A stretch of DNA of 64,000 nucleotides. Origin: Puccinia triticina. Lineage: Eukaryota > Basidiomycota > Pucciniomycetes > Pucciniales > Pucciniaceae. The notes beneath the pieces were generated by a model. The model was not told the DNA's origin. It did not search any database and saw only the letters and a list, made by a program, of their open reading frames with translations. Each line of letters starts with the position of its first letter. Position 1 is the first letter of the stretch. Positions 32,364-44,855 of this stretch are shown piece after piece. Location of the stretch: positions 4,836,001 through 4,900,000 of the forward strand of contig NC_070558.1 of NCBI RefSeq assembly GCF_026914185.1. The letters run 5' to 3'. The position numbers and the translations under genes were made by a program.

Positions 32364-33470
32364 TCATGCAACAAGCAGTGAGAAATCGACGTCATTCTTA
32401 GTGTTGAGCAGTTGTTGTTCTGAGGTAGAGAGGGTCGCCAAGTATTCTGAAGCGTAGCAATTCCGGGGGAGATTTCGTGGGACTTTCTTCAGTGGGAGCA
32501 CAACAACGGGGTCGGAATATTTTCTCCGAGATTCCAGATTGTATTGTTGTGCAAAGCGTCGACCATGGGTTGTTATCTTCTTGCGTATGTAGATGTCGTC
32601 CAGCGTTTGAGCAAAGGTTGTAAACTCTGCAGAGCGCCATGATAATGGTAATTTTCTCAGGGTCCGTGGGGAAACTTTCTCTGTCTCGGAGGTGGCATTG
32701 AGATCGTCAAAGACTGACTTGAGGTCGTCGGGAAGGCTGAGTTTGGAAAGTGTTTCTTTGCGATGTCCCTGAACCTTTAATCAGCATGTTGGCATGTCAG
32801 CATAGCGGCTTTGGGGCACAAATATGATAAAATTTCTGCACACCTGCACTCGCACTTTTGTTTGGCATTGTGACTTCCTTATTGTCGATTGTCCTTTGGG
32901 CGAGAATCGACCCAACCTAAGTCCATCTTGCCGGCCGATAAACCAACGGTGGAGGAGACCAAGCTGAATTGAGGTGTTGTTCGCCTCGTCGGGATCGATA
33001 AAGAATATTTTGAGAGCGCCTGCCTGATAGGCATTCCTCCAGTGTTTCAAGATGAACTTTGCGAATAGCTGGTTCCAGTGAGCATCCCAAGGGCGATCCC
33101 AAGCAAACGAGTTACCAGGAAATCCAGAGGCCGACAAGTCCTGCAAGAATATGACTCTAAAGACCGGCAAGACATTCTCTGAGGTGGCTTGAAGGGCAGC
33201 TTCAGGAAGGCTATCTATAGGACGCATCAGGATTGAGTCGGGCAGATGTGATCCAACGTGGAAACAGTGTGGATGCGGACGAATCTTCCAGTCATCAGGC
33301 GCGGATTTCTTGCGAGTGTTGACTAGGTTCAGGAGAGTTCTGACAAATGCTGAAATACTGCGAGCACATGCCGATTGGGAGGTTGGGAGAATTGTAGAGT
33401 ACATTTTATTGGTTTTGGCAACTGTGGATGGAGGTTTGCCATGTTCAAAGTGGATGGAAGCAGACAACAT
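32364..33470 (-). CDS. Gene A: unrecognised two-exon gene in the Tnp2 block
   Basis: Exons 33470-32856 and 32768-32364 join in phase (AAA|GTGCGA...CAG), giving 339 aa; an alternative acceptor at 32775 adds two residues. I do not recognise the family. Visible features are a His-rich stretch (RPHPHCFHVGSHLPD), a tryptophan-rich region (AWDRPWDAHWNQLF), FFIDPDEANNTSIQ and a Lys-rich C-terminal half (KKITTHGRRFAQQY). It is tail-to-tail with the SNF2 gene (32-bp gap). A 58-bp palindrome lies about 250 bp upstream of its ATG. It is probably a transposon-associated protein; there is no evidence for a specific function. Confidence 0.7.
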
Positions 33471-33718
33471 CGAGCCCGCGCCAAAAGGAAGGTGGGCATT
33501 CGTCTTGAAAGCAACCAGCCAGGGCGGCTTTTATGTTCTTATGTTGTGGCGGGGGTCACACCTAGTGTCGATGCTGACAAAGGGATTCACGTACTACGAG
33601 TGAGGTAGAACAAGGGGGAGGCGATGCTTGGGTCAGACAAAGGCGTGTGCAAAGACCAAACGGCCATCACATATGCTTCAACTGAGAGATGGCCCACCAC
33701 CAACTGGGGTTGCGCGAT

Positions 33719-33776
33719 TGGCGCGCGATGTCCACCCTGATGTTCGCGCGAACATCAGGGTGGACATTGCGCGCCA
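33719..33776. repeat. Palindrome P1 (58 bp)
   Basis: Two 29-bp arms meet between 33747 and 33748 at TTCGC|GCGAA, with one mismatched pair (33727/33768). The core half-site is TGTCCACCCTGATGTTCGC and the outer arms add TGGCGCGC/GCGCGCCA. The same 38-bp core recurs at 41.1 and 46.9 kb. Confidence 0.97.
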
Positions 33777-34381
33777 CTAGCGCAGGCCTTCTGAACCTCC
33801 CGGGTGGCCCGGCGCAAAGTTCAGCCGGGGCTGACCCCCGCAGAATCTGCAGTCTTGCTCCGTCACTGGCAGCAGATTGACGTCATGATTTTGAATCTGC
33901 TTGCATGCCTTTATCATGAGGGCCAGTTGTGCTAGCCCGGTAAAGAGAAATGCTCCTGTTGCTCTGGAGGTGATTTTAATGCCATGGCAAGATCCATGTT
34001 TGAATAAATTTGTTTTCTTCGGAACAAGGCACATCAAATACCCACCAGTGACTCACAGCGAGCCGGCGTGGGGGAAGAAGGGTGCGTAGTAGTTGAGACT
34101 CGTGAACGGAAGAGGACCGCAAGATGTCTCACTGGGGGATGTGTAGGGGATATGAGAACAAAGCGGAGACGCAATTCATCTGCAATTTGTGAAGGGACTG
34201 TTGGGTGTGTATGGATGGAGGGGTACAAAAGGAGATGTGATGCAAAGGTGGTATGTCCGGTGGTGAGGCATCACTGCCTCAACCCTTGCAATACGCGAGG
34301 GATTTCTCCACACCTGCAAGCAACGATGAGTCAGATGGCACCAGCGAAGCTTAACAGAGAACGCAGCTCACATTTCTGGAA

Positions 34382-34806
34382 CTACACACTTTGTCTGGGG
34401 TTTCCCAGAGGATCATGGCGCGGGAGGTTTGATTGACCCTTGTCATACATCATTGGACCTGTAAATCATATCAGGACATGACAGGCCGTGAGATTTTTAG
34501 CTGTAAAGTGGTGGAGATGTGTAACCGCGTACCTCTTCCAAGACGGTTCCTCATGGCATTCCAGGTCGCATAGGCATTTGGAGTGGCCTCTGGTGGAATC
34601 TTCATGTCATGGGCATCGCAGTTGAGCTTGCCTTGGAACTTGTACATAAGGTTCCAATTGATGTAAGCTTGAGCTTCCGAGATTTCCTTCGCATGTGATG
34701 TGTTGCTGTTGATCTCGATTCGCTCCACTTCCTTATCAACTAGCTCCTGCTTTTCACGGAGCCATTGCAGCTGGATAGGAGTAAGGTGGACTTGAGGCGA
34801 AGGCAT
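34382..34806 (-). CDS. Gene B: small unrecognised gene, divergent from tnp2
   Basis: Exons 34806-34533 and 34458-34382 join in phase (GAG|GTACGC...CAG), giving 116 aa. Visible features are a Gln/Glu-rich helix (LTPIQLQWLREKQELVDKEV), then YINWNLMYKFQGKLNCDAHD, then ATPNAYATWNAMRNRLGRG and a short basic tail. No family is recognised. The start lies about 615 bp from the start of the tnp2 gene on the other strand, so the two could share a promoter region. It may be a transposon accessory protein. Confidence 0.6.
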
Positions 34807-35420
34807 TGTGTATGAGCTGATGACCACCACGTTGAGTGTCTGTCTAATTTTCGCGGAGATGCAGAGGTGAAATGATTGCAAACCTTCGAGTGCGTGGTTG
34901 GGGGACTGCCTGAAGGCAACCAGATGCCTTCTTAAATGTGTTCTAATTGCTCTGAAGGCTTTGGTATGTATCTGCATGCAGGGGTGCCATCGCCATCTGA
35001 TACAATAACTCAGGTTCATCATTGATGCTTGATTTAGACCTTCAAACTGACAAAGTGAGAGTGTGCAGCATCGAGGTATGTAATGCAGGATGTGATTTAC
35101 AGCAATTTGCGTGGTTCCTCAGCCTGCCCCTTCGCATGTACCACACAGTGTATCAAGACGACATTGTGGTGTTTGAGAAGCTCAGTTGAAATAACAGGTT
35201 GTTGGACGCTTGTTATGCATAACAGAATCAATGCATGTTCTCTTGAAGCATGGTGAGCTGCATGTGGGTGTTTTGTGTTGATCTCAAATTTCGTACAGTC
35301 ACAGAGAACATCTTTGACAAAGAAATGGTCTTTGCCCGCCCGCAGCTTGTCCCGTCTCCATCTCCAAAGAGGTGCCTCTACATCTACATCTGTCTTCCTC
35401 AACCACAGCTTACTCATATC

Positions 35421-38400
35421 ATGCCTCCGAAAAACAGACATGTGTGTCTCTGTGAACACTATGGCTGCAACATGACAAAACACGAGGAAGGTGACAGAAT
35501 TGTTCCTGGAAGGGTATTATCGAAGCGTGTGTTTGACCAACATCAAACAACAATCCCGAAACGGACGTCCCAACGGGCTTCCCTGCAGTCAGGACGATGC
35601 TTGCATCCCATGCAGAATTCCCACGTAAGTTGCCAGCCTTGTCCATATCAAGCTGAGGATCTGGCAAAGGGAGCAATGCTGATCAGCATTGTAAGCAGGT
35701 GGCATCAACTGCATCGACTTCAGCCTTAGTGGCAGTCAACGTTGCTCCCAGGCAGGTTCTTCTCCAAGAAGACTATTGCAAACAGGTAATGTTGCAAATG
35801 GCAAGTTCTGTCTTGACGCATAAACTGAGCAAATCTGGAGCAACCGATTTCCTGAGGGCTGCTCGTGCCAATGTGTTGCTTCTGGGAAAGATCTGGAGCG
35901 CACAGAATGACATCACGATCGACCCTATCCCAATTATTAACGATATTCCAACTACGCCGGAGGCCGTCTTCCATCGGCTTGGTTTGGATCCTGACTCCAC
36001 GACGCGGGTCTGTTGCCGAAAATGCTTTGCGCTCTACGTCCTCCAATCTGCGGATGGCAACAAAGTTCCACAAAAATGCTCCGAGGCTTTCCTTTCCGAA
36101 AAACAGGGGTATTGTAAATGGGCAAAGGAACAAAATATTGTCCCAACCTGTGATGAAGCTCTCTTCAAATCCAGCCGAAATGGGCAGCTGGTGCCAGCTC
36201 GAACTTTCACGTACGTTTCACTCAAGTCATGGTTGGAGGCGCGACTTCGCCTACCTCACTTCGAAACCTTGCTAGATTCGAGTCTGGCCTCTGCGAATTG
36301 GACGACAGACCAGCCAATGGAGGACGTGTGGCATGGCAGTGTGTGGCGAGAGTTTCCAACTGCCGATGACGGCACAGGCTTCTACACACAAACATCCGGA
36401 AACCTCGTCTTTAGTCTATATCTCGACTGGTTCAATGCCGAGGGAAGCTCAAATCTAGGCAAGCACAATTCTGTCGGGGCGATAACTTTGGTTTGCCTGA
36501 ATTTGCCTGCCACATGTCGGTACCAGACCGAAAACATATATCTTTTCGGCATCATTCCAGGTCCCAGGGAGCCGAAGCGTGATCAGATCAACCATGTCTT
36601 GAAACCGCTCGTTGATGAACTCAAAGAATTCTGGCGTGGAGTCCACTTCGATTCAACCAATTTGCAACCGGCGGGGAGAACCATTCGCGCAGTCATCTTT
36701 CCCCTGATTGCAGACCTTCCCGCCCTGCGCAAGACTGCAGGATTTGGCAGTCATGCGGCTAAGCTATTCTGTTCGTTTTGTCTATTAAGTAAGACGGACC
36801 TGGAGGAGACAGATGCATCGAAGTTTCCCAGAAGAACCAATGAGCAACACCTTGAGGACGCCACAAAATGGCGGAATCTGAACAACTCCACCGAACGAGA
36901 TAAATTTGCCTCTGCCAGTGGAGCAAGATGGAGCACGCTGAATGAATTACCCTACTGGCGCCCAGTTCATCATTGCTCCATCGAGTTGATGCACGTCCTG
37001 GCTCTTGGCGACTTGAAGGATCACAGTATTCGATTCCTGTCCTTGCCATTAGCAGGTGCGGAACTCATGAAGATGCAAGAGCTGGATGAGCAATGGCAGA
37101 ACGACAAATCTTACACCGCAGCTCCTTTTACTGAGGTTTTTCGGGGCACCGGCAAAAACAAAGGGAAGAGAAAACTCGGGAATGAGGAAGGGGCTACCTC
37201 GGTTGAACTACGGCCCAAACGAATCCGCGCGAATGAGCAGACGCCGATAACATCCACCCATCCAAACACGTCTGGAGCAGGCTTGCAGAGTGATTCTCCA
37301 GAATCATCCACCCACTCGTATGTCCTACGACAACAGAAAAGACGTCTTTACGGGACATCTCCGGAAGATGCTTCCGGATCGGAGGAGCATACTGGTAGTG
37401 ACGACACCATCACCGCACGTTGGAGAAAAGCTCCGCCTAACCAACAGCTGGACAAAAATCGCCCAAGGATCTCAGCAGAGGAACTTGATGTTGTCCGCCG
37501 AACAATTATGCACACCGTTTTGCCAACATGGATAGATCGAGTGCCGATGAACTTGGGAGCGGGAAGCCATGGTTCTTTGAAAGCAGCGGAATGGGTAATT
37601 CTCTACAAGGTCTATTACACAATTGCTCTAATTCCGATATGGATCAAGGCTGCCGAGGATGCTGCTACAGCAGAAAGCAAGACTCGAGTTTTGGCACTGT
37701 TGAGGTCAACCACAGCGTTGAGTCAGATTGCGCATTTCCTCACCCTACCCAGCATCAAAATCAAGGACTTGAGCGAACTTGATCAGATGATTTGGGATTA
37801 TCGGAGATGTGTGCAAGAGGGTTGGCCTGCGGAATCAAGCAAGCCTAATTTGCATCTGACCCAGCATTACCCTGAAGTCATCCGCAGGTTTGGCCCCCCA
37901 CGGTCAACAGCTGCGTGGGCACAAGAACGAGTAAATGGGTTGTTACAGAGGTTGCCGACAAATCACCACCGAGGTGAGTTCATTGTTGTTTATCATCAAG
38001 TGTGGCAGTTGATTTACCCCTTCTGTTGTGGAATTCATTTGGACACCAGATGATATCCCCAAGACATTGACACACAAATGGCACATGCACTCAACCCTCC
38101 GATCCCTTCTCCATGGCACCACGGACATACACAGTGTGGAAGATGAATCGAAGAAGAAAGCACCGCAAGAGACGCACCTCACCGGTCCCCTGTTGATTAA
38201 GTGGAAGAGAGCGGTAGCTGGGAAGGCAGGACAACGGGGAAGATTAGGGGCTGTCGAATCCAATACGCATCTGCAGTCTGTGGTGACGCCAGTTCAAAGT
38301 GTTTTGCTCAACCGGAAGAAGTTTTCAACTAGGGCGCATCATCACGGAAATAGTTTGGTTGAGTTCTACCTTGGCGATGATCAACGTTTTGGCGAAATAG

Positions 38401-38763
38401 AGCAGATATTCCGCTCAGAGCAGACACTTGAGAAGGTTTGGGTGGTGGTCAAACCGTTCAAGGAATTAGCGCGCAATCAAGATCCATACCGCGATTATCC
38501 CGATCTCAATTGTCGCTTGGTCCTGAACGATCATGAGGTGATGGCCGTGGTGGACAGTGAAAGGATAATTGGTCATGTGGCTATTATGCAGAATCCCGCA
38601 GGGACGTTTGGATTTCCGAAAGCAACAATCAGTGCAGTGGGTTTGGGGTCTGCAGTAAGTTGATTTACATTAATATCTGCGTGTTGGTGGGTTGAGAGTA
38701 ATGTGGGTTGTTGATTGGTTTGGATTTAAACAGGGGTGGGAGAGCCTAGTTGACGACGAATAA
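35421..38763 (+). CDS. Tnp2-type CACTA transposase
   Basis: Transposase of the CACTA/EnSpm superfamily (Tnp2 family). Exons 35421-35624, 35699-37973, 38050-38654 and 38734-38763 are in phase, giving 1,037 aa. The N-terminus MPPKNRHVCLCEHYGCNMTK holds a Cys cluster, with further Cys near residues 110-140. The Tnp2 core is clear at about residues 300-440: DGTGFYTQTSGNLVFSLYLD, then DWFN, ENIYLFGIIPGPREPKRD, LKPLVDELKEFW, PLIADLPALRKTAGFGSHAA and a CSFC motif. A Lys/Arg-rich segment (about 560-660) may be a nuclear signal. There are no internal stops. The element's CACTA termini were not found nearby. Gene B is divergent upstream and gene 2 follows 377 bp downstream on the same strand. Confidence 0.92.
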
Positions 38764-39140
38764 TTGGAGACACATGAAAAGGTGGGGACTTGGAGTGTTT
38801 GGGTTGGGTTGTACATTTCTTGTCAAAGGGAACTGTGTGTGCGGTGATGGGCAATTTGGGGCTGCTTGAAAGGATTGACTGCATGATGAATCCCCGCATC
38901 TCTAAATATACACATGTTCCCAATAGTAGCAAGTATCAGGTATTCAGCTGAATTGCTTTCGGGAATGACTCATGTTCTTCTCGCTCTCCGTTGTTCATAC
39001 CCGCCAAATCATCCTTGTGCAGTATCATTAAGCAGCTTCTTGTGATCTTGATATCCTGAGTGTCGTTTCCCAGTTCTCCGACAACCTCCATTTACGCTCA
39101 AACTTATTAATCTATTTTGTGCACGCGTCATCAGTCCCAA

Positions 39141-40820
39141 ATGCCGCCAGACGACCCTGGTGACGCTCCCGAGAGACAAGATGATGAACAATCAGCGGAG
39201 GGAGGCTCGAGTGGGGGTGTTGATGAGGAGTGGATCCGAAAACTGGTAGATGGCGTAGTGGCGAAAATCCCAAGCGCGGGAGGGACTTCTGCAATGGAGA
39301 CTGATGTGACGGAGGGTATGTTTCTTTCTCTTATCTGGTCCAGACCTGTGGCCTCTACTGACACTTCACAAACGATGCAGACGGGTCGGGCCAGCCACCG
39401 AATGCTAATTCCGGACCTGCGGAGGTGCCTGAGGAAGTGATGTTGGATCCGAAATTCGTTGTGGAGAATGCCCGGAAAGCAAGGAATGTTGCTGCGGAGG
39501 AAAACTGCGAGCGGAGAGTGAAACAGCGAGCCCATAGGATTGCCAAGAAGGGTGCCTTGACGGAACACTGCGACAAGTATTCACGTGGAATCCAATCTTT
39601 TGTGAAGTTCTTTCTGGGTGGTCCGGAAACCCCGCAGGACTATCCCAAAAGCCCGACAACGAACGAACTCCAGAACCTCTATTGGGTAGAAAGAAGAGCT
39701 CAAAAGATTGTGAAAGAACTCAGCCGAATTCGAGCAGCTCTTTCCAGCAAATCAGCCGCGGAGCAAGATTACTACGTTTCCCGTGCTGAAGAGGAGATTC
39801 GCAAGAACATCGTTTTACCCCCCTTCACTCCCGCTTCCCAACGCGACAATGTGAAAGGTTGTCAGCCTATCAACCTGCACACAAAATCCGATGTGGAGCG
39901 ATCCCTGGCCTTGGCTGGGATTTCGAGAATGACATTTCAGTGGGAGGTGGGGCCATCTTCAGCCTGGAATTCTACCGTCATTGACATCCTGGCGACAAAG
40001 TCAGTCGAATTCCTGCGTCGTTCAACACAAATTTCCAATGCGCAAGCCGGCGAAGCGCCGGCAATCATCAAACGGTGGCTCCAAACAAAGTCCCGCGAAA
40101 TTCGACAGTGTCTTGACATGGGGTCGGAGAGTTACAAGGCGATGAAGACCACCAAAGCGGCTAAAGCGCAATACCAGCGATGGCGAAACAAAGTAAGCAC
40201 AGTTTTCCCTACTAATCAATTCCTGTGGTTAGGGTTTTAACGGCTGTGACTCGTGGGTCAAGATCAGAGAAAACAGATGCAGCATGGTGGATAAGATGTA
40301 TAAGCAGCACATTGCTTTGGCTCATGTTGTTGAAGTGAAGGATTGTGGTTCCGACATCGAAGATGGGGATTCCGGTGGACTACCAATCAGTCTGATTCCC
40401 GATTGGCGAAGCGATCAGCTAACCACGGTGCTCCACTGTCTAGACAAGATGGCGATAGCTCAAGCGACACACCACAAAACAATTGCAGCAAATGAAAAGC
40501 TCTACGGCAGATCTAAGCGCAACTTCAAGAGAACGAAAGGTGTCCTCGGTGTACCTCGAGGTTTGCCTATCGATTGCTACAACCCAACGTATTGGACCAC
40601 CTTGAGTAGTTTCGAGCAGCAAACTATCTCTAAAGTCAAAGCATGCGGGCTGGATGCAATCTCAGACGCTCTGCAAGCACTCTGCAATCGTAACCAACCT
40701 CCAGCGGCACCTCCCGTCCATCATAACTCCGGAGGTTCATCGGCCGGCAATGCCGGACCCAGCAGCACCCAACAGGGCGCTCCTACGTCGGTCTTTGGTG
40801 CTGGTATGAATGTAGATTAG
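39141..40820 (+). CDS. Gene 2: probable Tnp2-associated protein
   Basis: Exons 39141-39315, 39381-40192 and 40233-40820 join in phase, giving 524 aa. The N-terminus is acidic and Gly/Ser-rich (MPPDDPGDAPERQDDEQSAE). The middle is helical and basic (RKARNVAAEENCERRVKQRA, WVERRAQKIVKELSRIRAAL). The C-terminal part has GVLGVPRGLPIDCYNPTYW and ends in a low-complexity Gly/Ser/Pro tail. I recognise no catalytic motif. It is in tandem with tnp2, as second ORFs often are in CACTA elements, where such proteins bind subterminal repeats; that role here is inference. Confidence 0.7.
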
Positions 40821-41099
40821 GTGTTATGGTTTTGATAGGCTTTTTCTTACCGCGCTCCAAGCTCCTTGTCTATGTGGGCGAAGAGATGTTCATTATCTCT
40901 TGGCGCTTGGCTTCCTTTAGTGCAATCAATATCCAATCGGAATATCCGATGTAGGTGGCAGCAGGCCGGCCCGGTGCCCATTTGTCATGTCAGGATTGCT
41001 TGTGTTTTGAAGTGTAGGTCTGATCAGTCGGGAGGTGGGTTAGTTGATTTGATCAGTACAGGCCAATACCTCAGTGTGGGCGCTTGGTGAGGGTTGTCT

Positions 41100-41141
41100 G
41101 ATGTCCACCCTGATGTTCGCGCGAACATCAGGGTGGACATC
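41100..41141. repeat. Palindrome P2 (42 bp, perfect)
   Basis: A perfect inverted repeat centred between 41120 and 41121, with the same TGTCCACCCTGATGTTCGC half-site as P1. It lies 280 bp after gene 2 and about 500 bp before gene 3. Confidence 0.98.
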
Positions 41142-41642
41142 TTCACACAGGCTTCCGCAAGTCCGCAGCAGGAGCCCTTTGGGGACTCCTGCGGCTATTC
41201 CTTAACCATTGTGATTCGTGGGCCTCCCCACGAATGGGGCACAGAGTTATGAGCGCCCGAACGCACGTTTATCTTTGATGAAGTTCGCCCCATAACCCTG
41301 TGTAGTTTCCTGGTCAGACACACAACAACTTCATCAGCAACGTACAAAGTTTGCTCTAAGACACCAAACTAAATGTACATGAGTGCCTCATCAGGCTCAC
41401 TGAGCCAACCTTGTGATTCATACTGACCCAATGTTTAGGTCAGTGTATGTCAAATCGAAGATTGCGCACCACATCACAAAGGCACACACCGACAAAGGCA
41501 CACCAACAGTCACAGTCGAACGGATACTTAAAGGTGCCTTCTGCCTCTCCATCCCCTCCAACCTCCCCTCAGTCCTGCCCTTTTCAGATTGATTGTCTCC
41601 GCCTGCGCTGCCCTCCAAGATTCCCTTGCCACATCCCTCGCA

Positions 41643-44156
41643 ATGAATACCGCTGACCTCAATCCCAACTCACCTCCTGGGGGCGGCGACCCTTCCGCCC
41701 GCAGTGATGCAGTCGAACCCAAAGAATCCGGACGTACAACCCCACCTCCCAGTATGTGCAGTCTCTCCCACAGCTACTCCGAACCCACCGCAAGATTTAT
41801 TCCACTGACCATGCCCGACAGCTCAAGAGGATGCGCAGCAGAATATTCCTCACCCCCTAAGGGCTGCTCCCAGCTTCGCGGAGTTTGCCCTACAGCCGAG
41901 GGGTTCTGTTCATCCCGCCGCGCTTGATCCTGAAGAAGCCGTTCTGGACACAGAAATCCAGGAAATCACCCCTGAAGAGTTTGTCCGCTCGATCAACTCG
42001 GCAACCATAGCAGCCGAAGGTCTCCTCCGTCTCAAACTCCCGCGAACTTGCAAACGACTGGCGAGTGAGCTTGCGCAGTCCATCGTGGCTAGTAAACGAC
42101 GTGAGCATCCTTTTTTTGGCCTCCCTCACACATTCTCTTGCTGACATGTAGGCCGAATCAGGATATGACTCGACAGGTGCAATACCCGAGGAGGAGGCCA
42201 TTCGAATACGCCCTGCCAATTCCATTCCCCCATCGACCCAACTCTCGCACACACCCAACAACCCTCCGAAGAAACGTGCAAAAAAATCTGGAAAAAAGAA
42301 TCCCGCTGATCTTCTTACCAAGCAGTCCGGGGGATCAACATTGAGCTCCCACCAACAGAACGGCCCTGAAGGAGCACCTTCAAGTCATCAATCCGGTGAA
42401 GCTCACAAAATCTCCAAGACGCCCCCCCCCACAGGACCCACAGCGGGACACCTGGGGATCAAGCCCTCACAACCATGACTCGCCAGCGGGCAACAAGATG
42501 GCTATCGACAAGACAACACCTCCATGCCCCCGTACAACCCCCGACCCATTGGTTCCTGAAACCAACGGCCTGCTCGCTCGCCCAAACAACGACAAAGAAG
42601 AAATTGTGCCTCCGGCGGCCACACACTCTGCTGCACATGCCCTGGAACCGCAGCCTGCCAACCCGGCTGATCAGGATGCCCAGCCCTCGACGGTGAGTAA
42701 TAATGCCGGCCATGCACCACCTGCGCCCACCTCCGCCACGCAAGGCACTGCGCCTGCAGACTCTATGGAGAAGGGCCAAGATGACACCAGCACCGTTCGC
42801 ACCGGCCCCACCGATCTTACCATCCTCCGATCAGATGACATCCGCCTGGAGGTATTGAGGATCCACCGGCAACACGAAGGCACCAAACCTTCGTGGGTCA
42901 AATATCAGACCGCCTGGGAAGCACTATCCGGCCTCGTCAAAACTTGTCCTTGCTCAATGCAACCACCAGCTCCGGCCCACCAAAATCTCCGATTCCAAGG
43001 TACAACCTGTTCTTACGCGGCATGGATAAAGTCTATTACTGCTTTGGGTGAGTTTCATATCATGACTCCCATCATCGCCCTGCTGTGTAACTGACCGACG
43101 ATTACAAACTTTTCAGCCACTCAGTTTTTGCCTCCGGGCGCAAATGAACAATGGAACTGCCCGGATCTGATTGACTTTCCGCTGCTCTCGAAATTTGGTA
43201 ATAACGATGATACCCTCCGACCTGCAGAATTTATCTCCACAACTAGCAAATCACCACATCCGGAGTCAACCATTGTCCGGTTCCTGTACCGATTCCTTCA
43301 CCCCCCGGCAAATGTACACACCGAGTGGGCAAAGATTATCGCGGCTTCCGTTGAAACAATGAGCGAGAACCTTTTTCAGCCACCTCCAGTCACCTTCGAC
43401 ACCCAAGATGACCAAATAACGCGCGGTGTTCAGATGCTCGAATACCTTGATGCGGTCAAGAATTCATCCTCGAATTTTGCCACACCAGCAGTTGCCGGCG
43501 AAAATCCCACTGTACCGGACGTATTACCGCGTTCGCACTCTGTCGACATCCTTCATGAATTTCGCAACACCATTCTTGATGTCCTCATGGCATACATCAT
43601 ATTTCAAACCCACGCAAACAGCGAGCCTCCCTTGACTGAAGCACAGAAAAAGTCCAACCGCCGAGCCCTTCACCCCAAGACAACAAACGAAACACCGACC
43701 GGATCCCAAGCTCAGAACAGTGGTACTGCCTTGGACAATGCAAAACCGGAGGCCCGGACCCAACTCCAGAAGCTCCAACGCAAGCAAAATTTCCAGCCAC
43801 TAGTCTACTTTGTGCTTGGTGGAGTCCGAGGCCTCTTCATCGCCTCGAGAAATCACCGTGTCGCCGGTATTGCAGAATGCATGTCATTCATTGAGGCTAT
43901 GGCGATAATATCACGCAGGTCAGCTGTTATCCGCAACCCAGAAGAGCCAATTTGGAAAAATGTATCAGCACTCTTAGTCCGGCTTTTCACCCCGGTCTTT
44001 CAATCTCCCAATGCTACCTCTGCCCAAATTCGGCCACCCACTCGATACCAACTTGCCGAGGCTATCACCAATGATTTCCTTAATCATTGGCAGACTTCAC
44101 ACCCCACCACTCCATTCCTCCTTCCTAATTCTAGCCGCGAGATTCCGAACGAATAG
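41643..44156 (+). CDS. Gene 3: large unrecognised gene with a possible frameshift
   Basis: Exons 41643-41751, 41822-42100, 42162-43047 and 43117-44156. The junctions into exons 2, 3 and 4 are consistent, but exon 3 changes frame at a run of nine C (42422-42430): upstream coding (RIRPANSIPPSTQLSH, KKRAKKSGKKNPADLLTKQS) runs into a stop, while downstream coding (DLTILRSDDIRLEVLRIHRQ) is one base out. Removing one base would give about 770 aa. So it is either a slip in the tract, a sequencing error or an unrecognised intron. The C-terminal third (FLYRFLHPPANVHTEWAKII, FVLGGVRGLFIASRNHRVAG) looks folded. No family is recognised. It belongs to the Tnp2 block and is convergent with gene C. Confidence 0.65.
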
Positions 44157-44855
44157 TTTACATTGAACGTGCCTCGTCCTTTCTTGTGCCTCTCTTTCCG
44201 CTTTCATTCCCTAGCTGCTCCAATTGTGAAAAGCATGCATCCTCTGCAATGCATCCTGCTCATGAGATCCTGTTGTTTGCTTACTCTTTTCTCAGCACGG
44301 TGTGCACGCTGAAATGATGTGCCCTATTATCTGAGCAAATGTCACCCGTCTGCTATGCGTTCCATTCGGGACCTGTTCAGGGCCGCACTTTCAAGTGCTG
44401 TAACCTGCACTAGGTGTGATACCATGTGCAAAGCGGAACGACGGAGTTGCACTGAAAGTTTCCACTACCTTTACAGAGCAGGAATCAAGCTTCTTTTCTG
44501 ATTCACTAGCTGTGTGTTAGCCTTTTCGGGCGAACTGTGAGGCCACATAGTCTGCAACGCTGCCCCATTGCTCACCACGAAGTAAAACAATCGCGTGCTG
44601 AAATCACAGCGTCTTGTTATGGCTCATCAGCAATAAAGCAATTGATGTGACTAATGTAGGCGCATGGACATCATCTTGTAAGCACATGAGGTAACAAACG
44701 TCGGTGATTATATTATGAAAAATCATTTATCGGCGGAGACTTATGTATGTTTCTGCCATCAGGACATGTCTGTCTCGTGACGGGCAAGTGAGCTAGCTTA
44801 GAATATCATTATGGTCTTGCCGGATGCCGTTTGCTTAGGATGTCATGCTCGGTAC
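44157..44855. other. Intergenic, convergent 3' ends
   Basis: Space between the stops of gene 3 and gene C. Only chance frames are seen; it probably holds both 3'UTRs. Confidence 0.4.

Noticed and set aside
33772..33785. CACTAGCGCAGG next to P1 as a CACTA terminus for the Tnp2 element
   Set aside because: No matching inverted copy was found on the other side and it does not resemble the CACTACAAGAAA ends at 12.4 kb.
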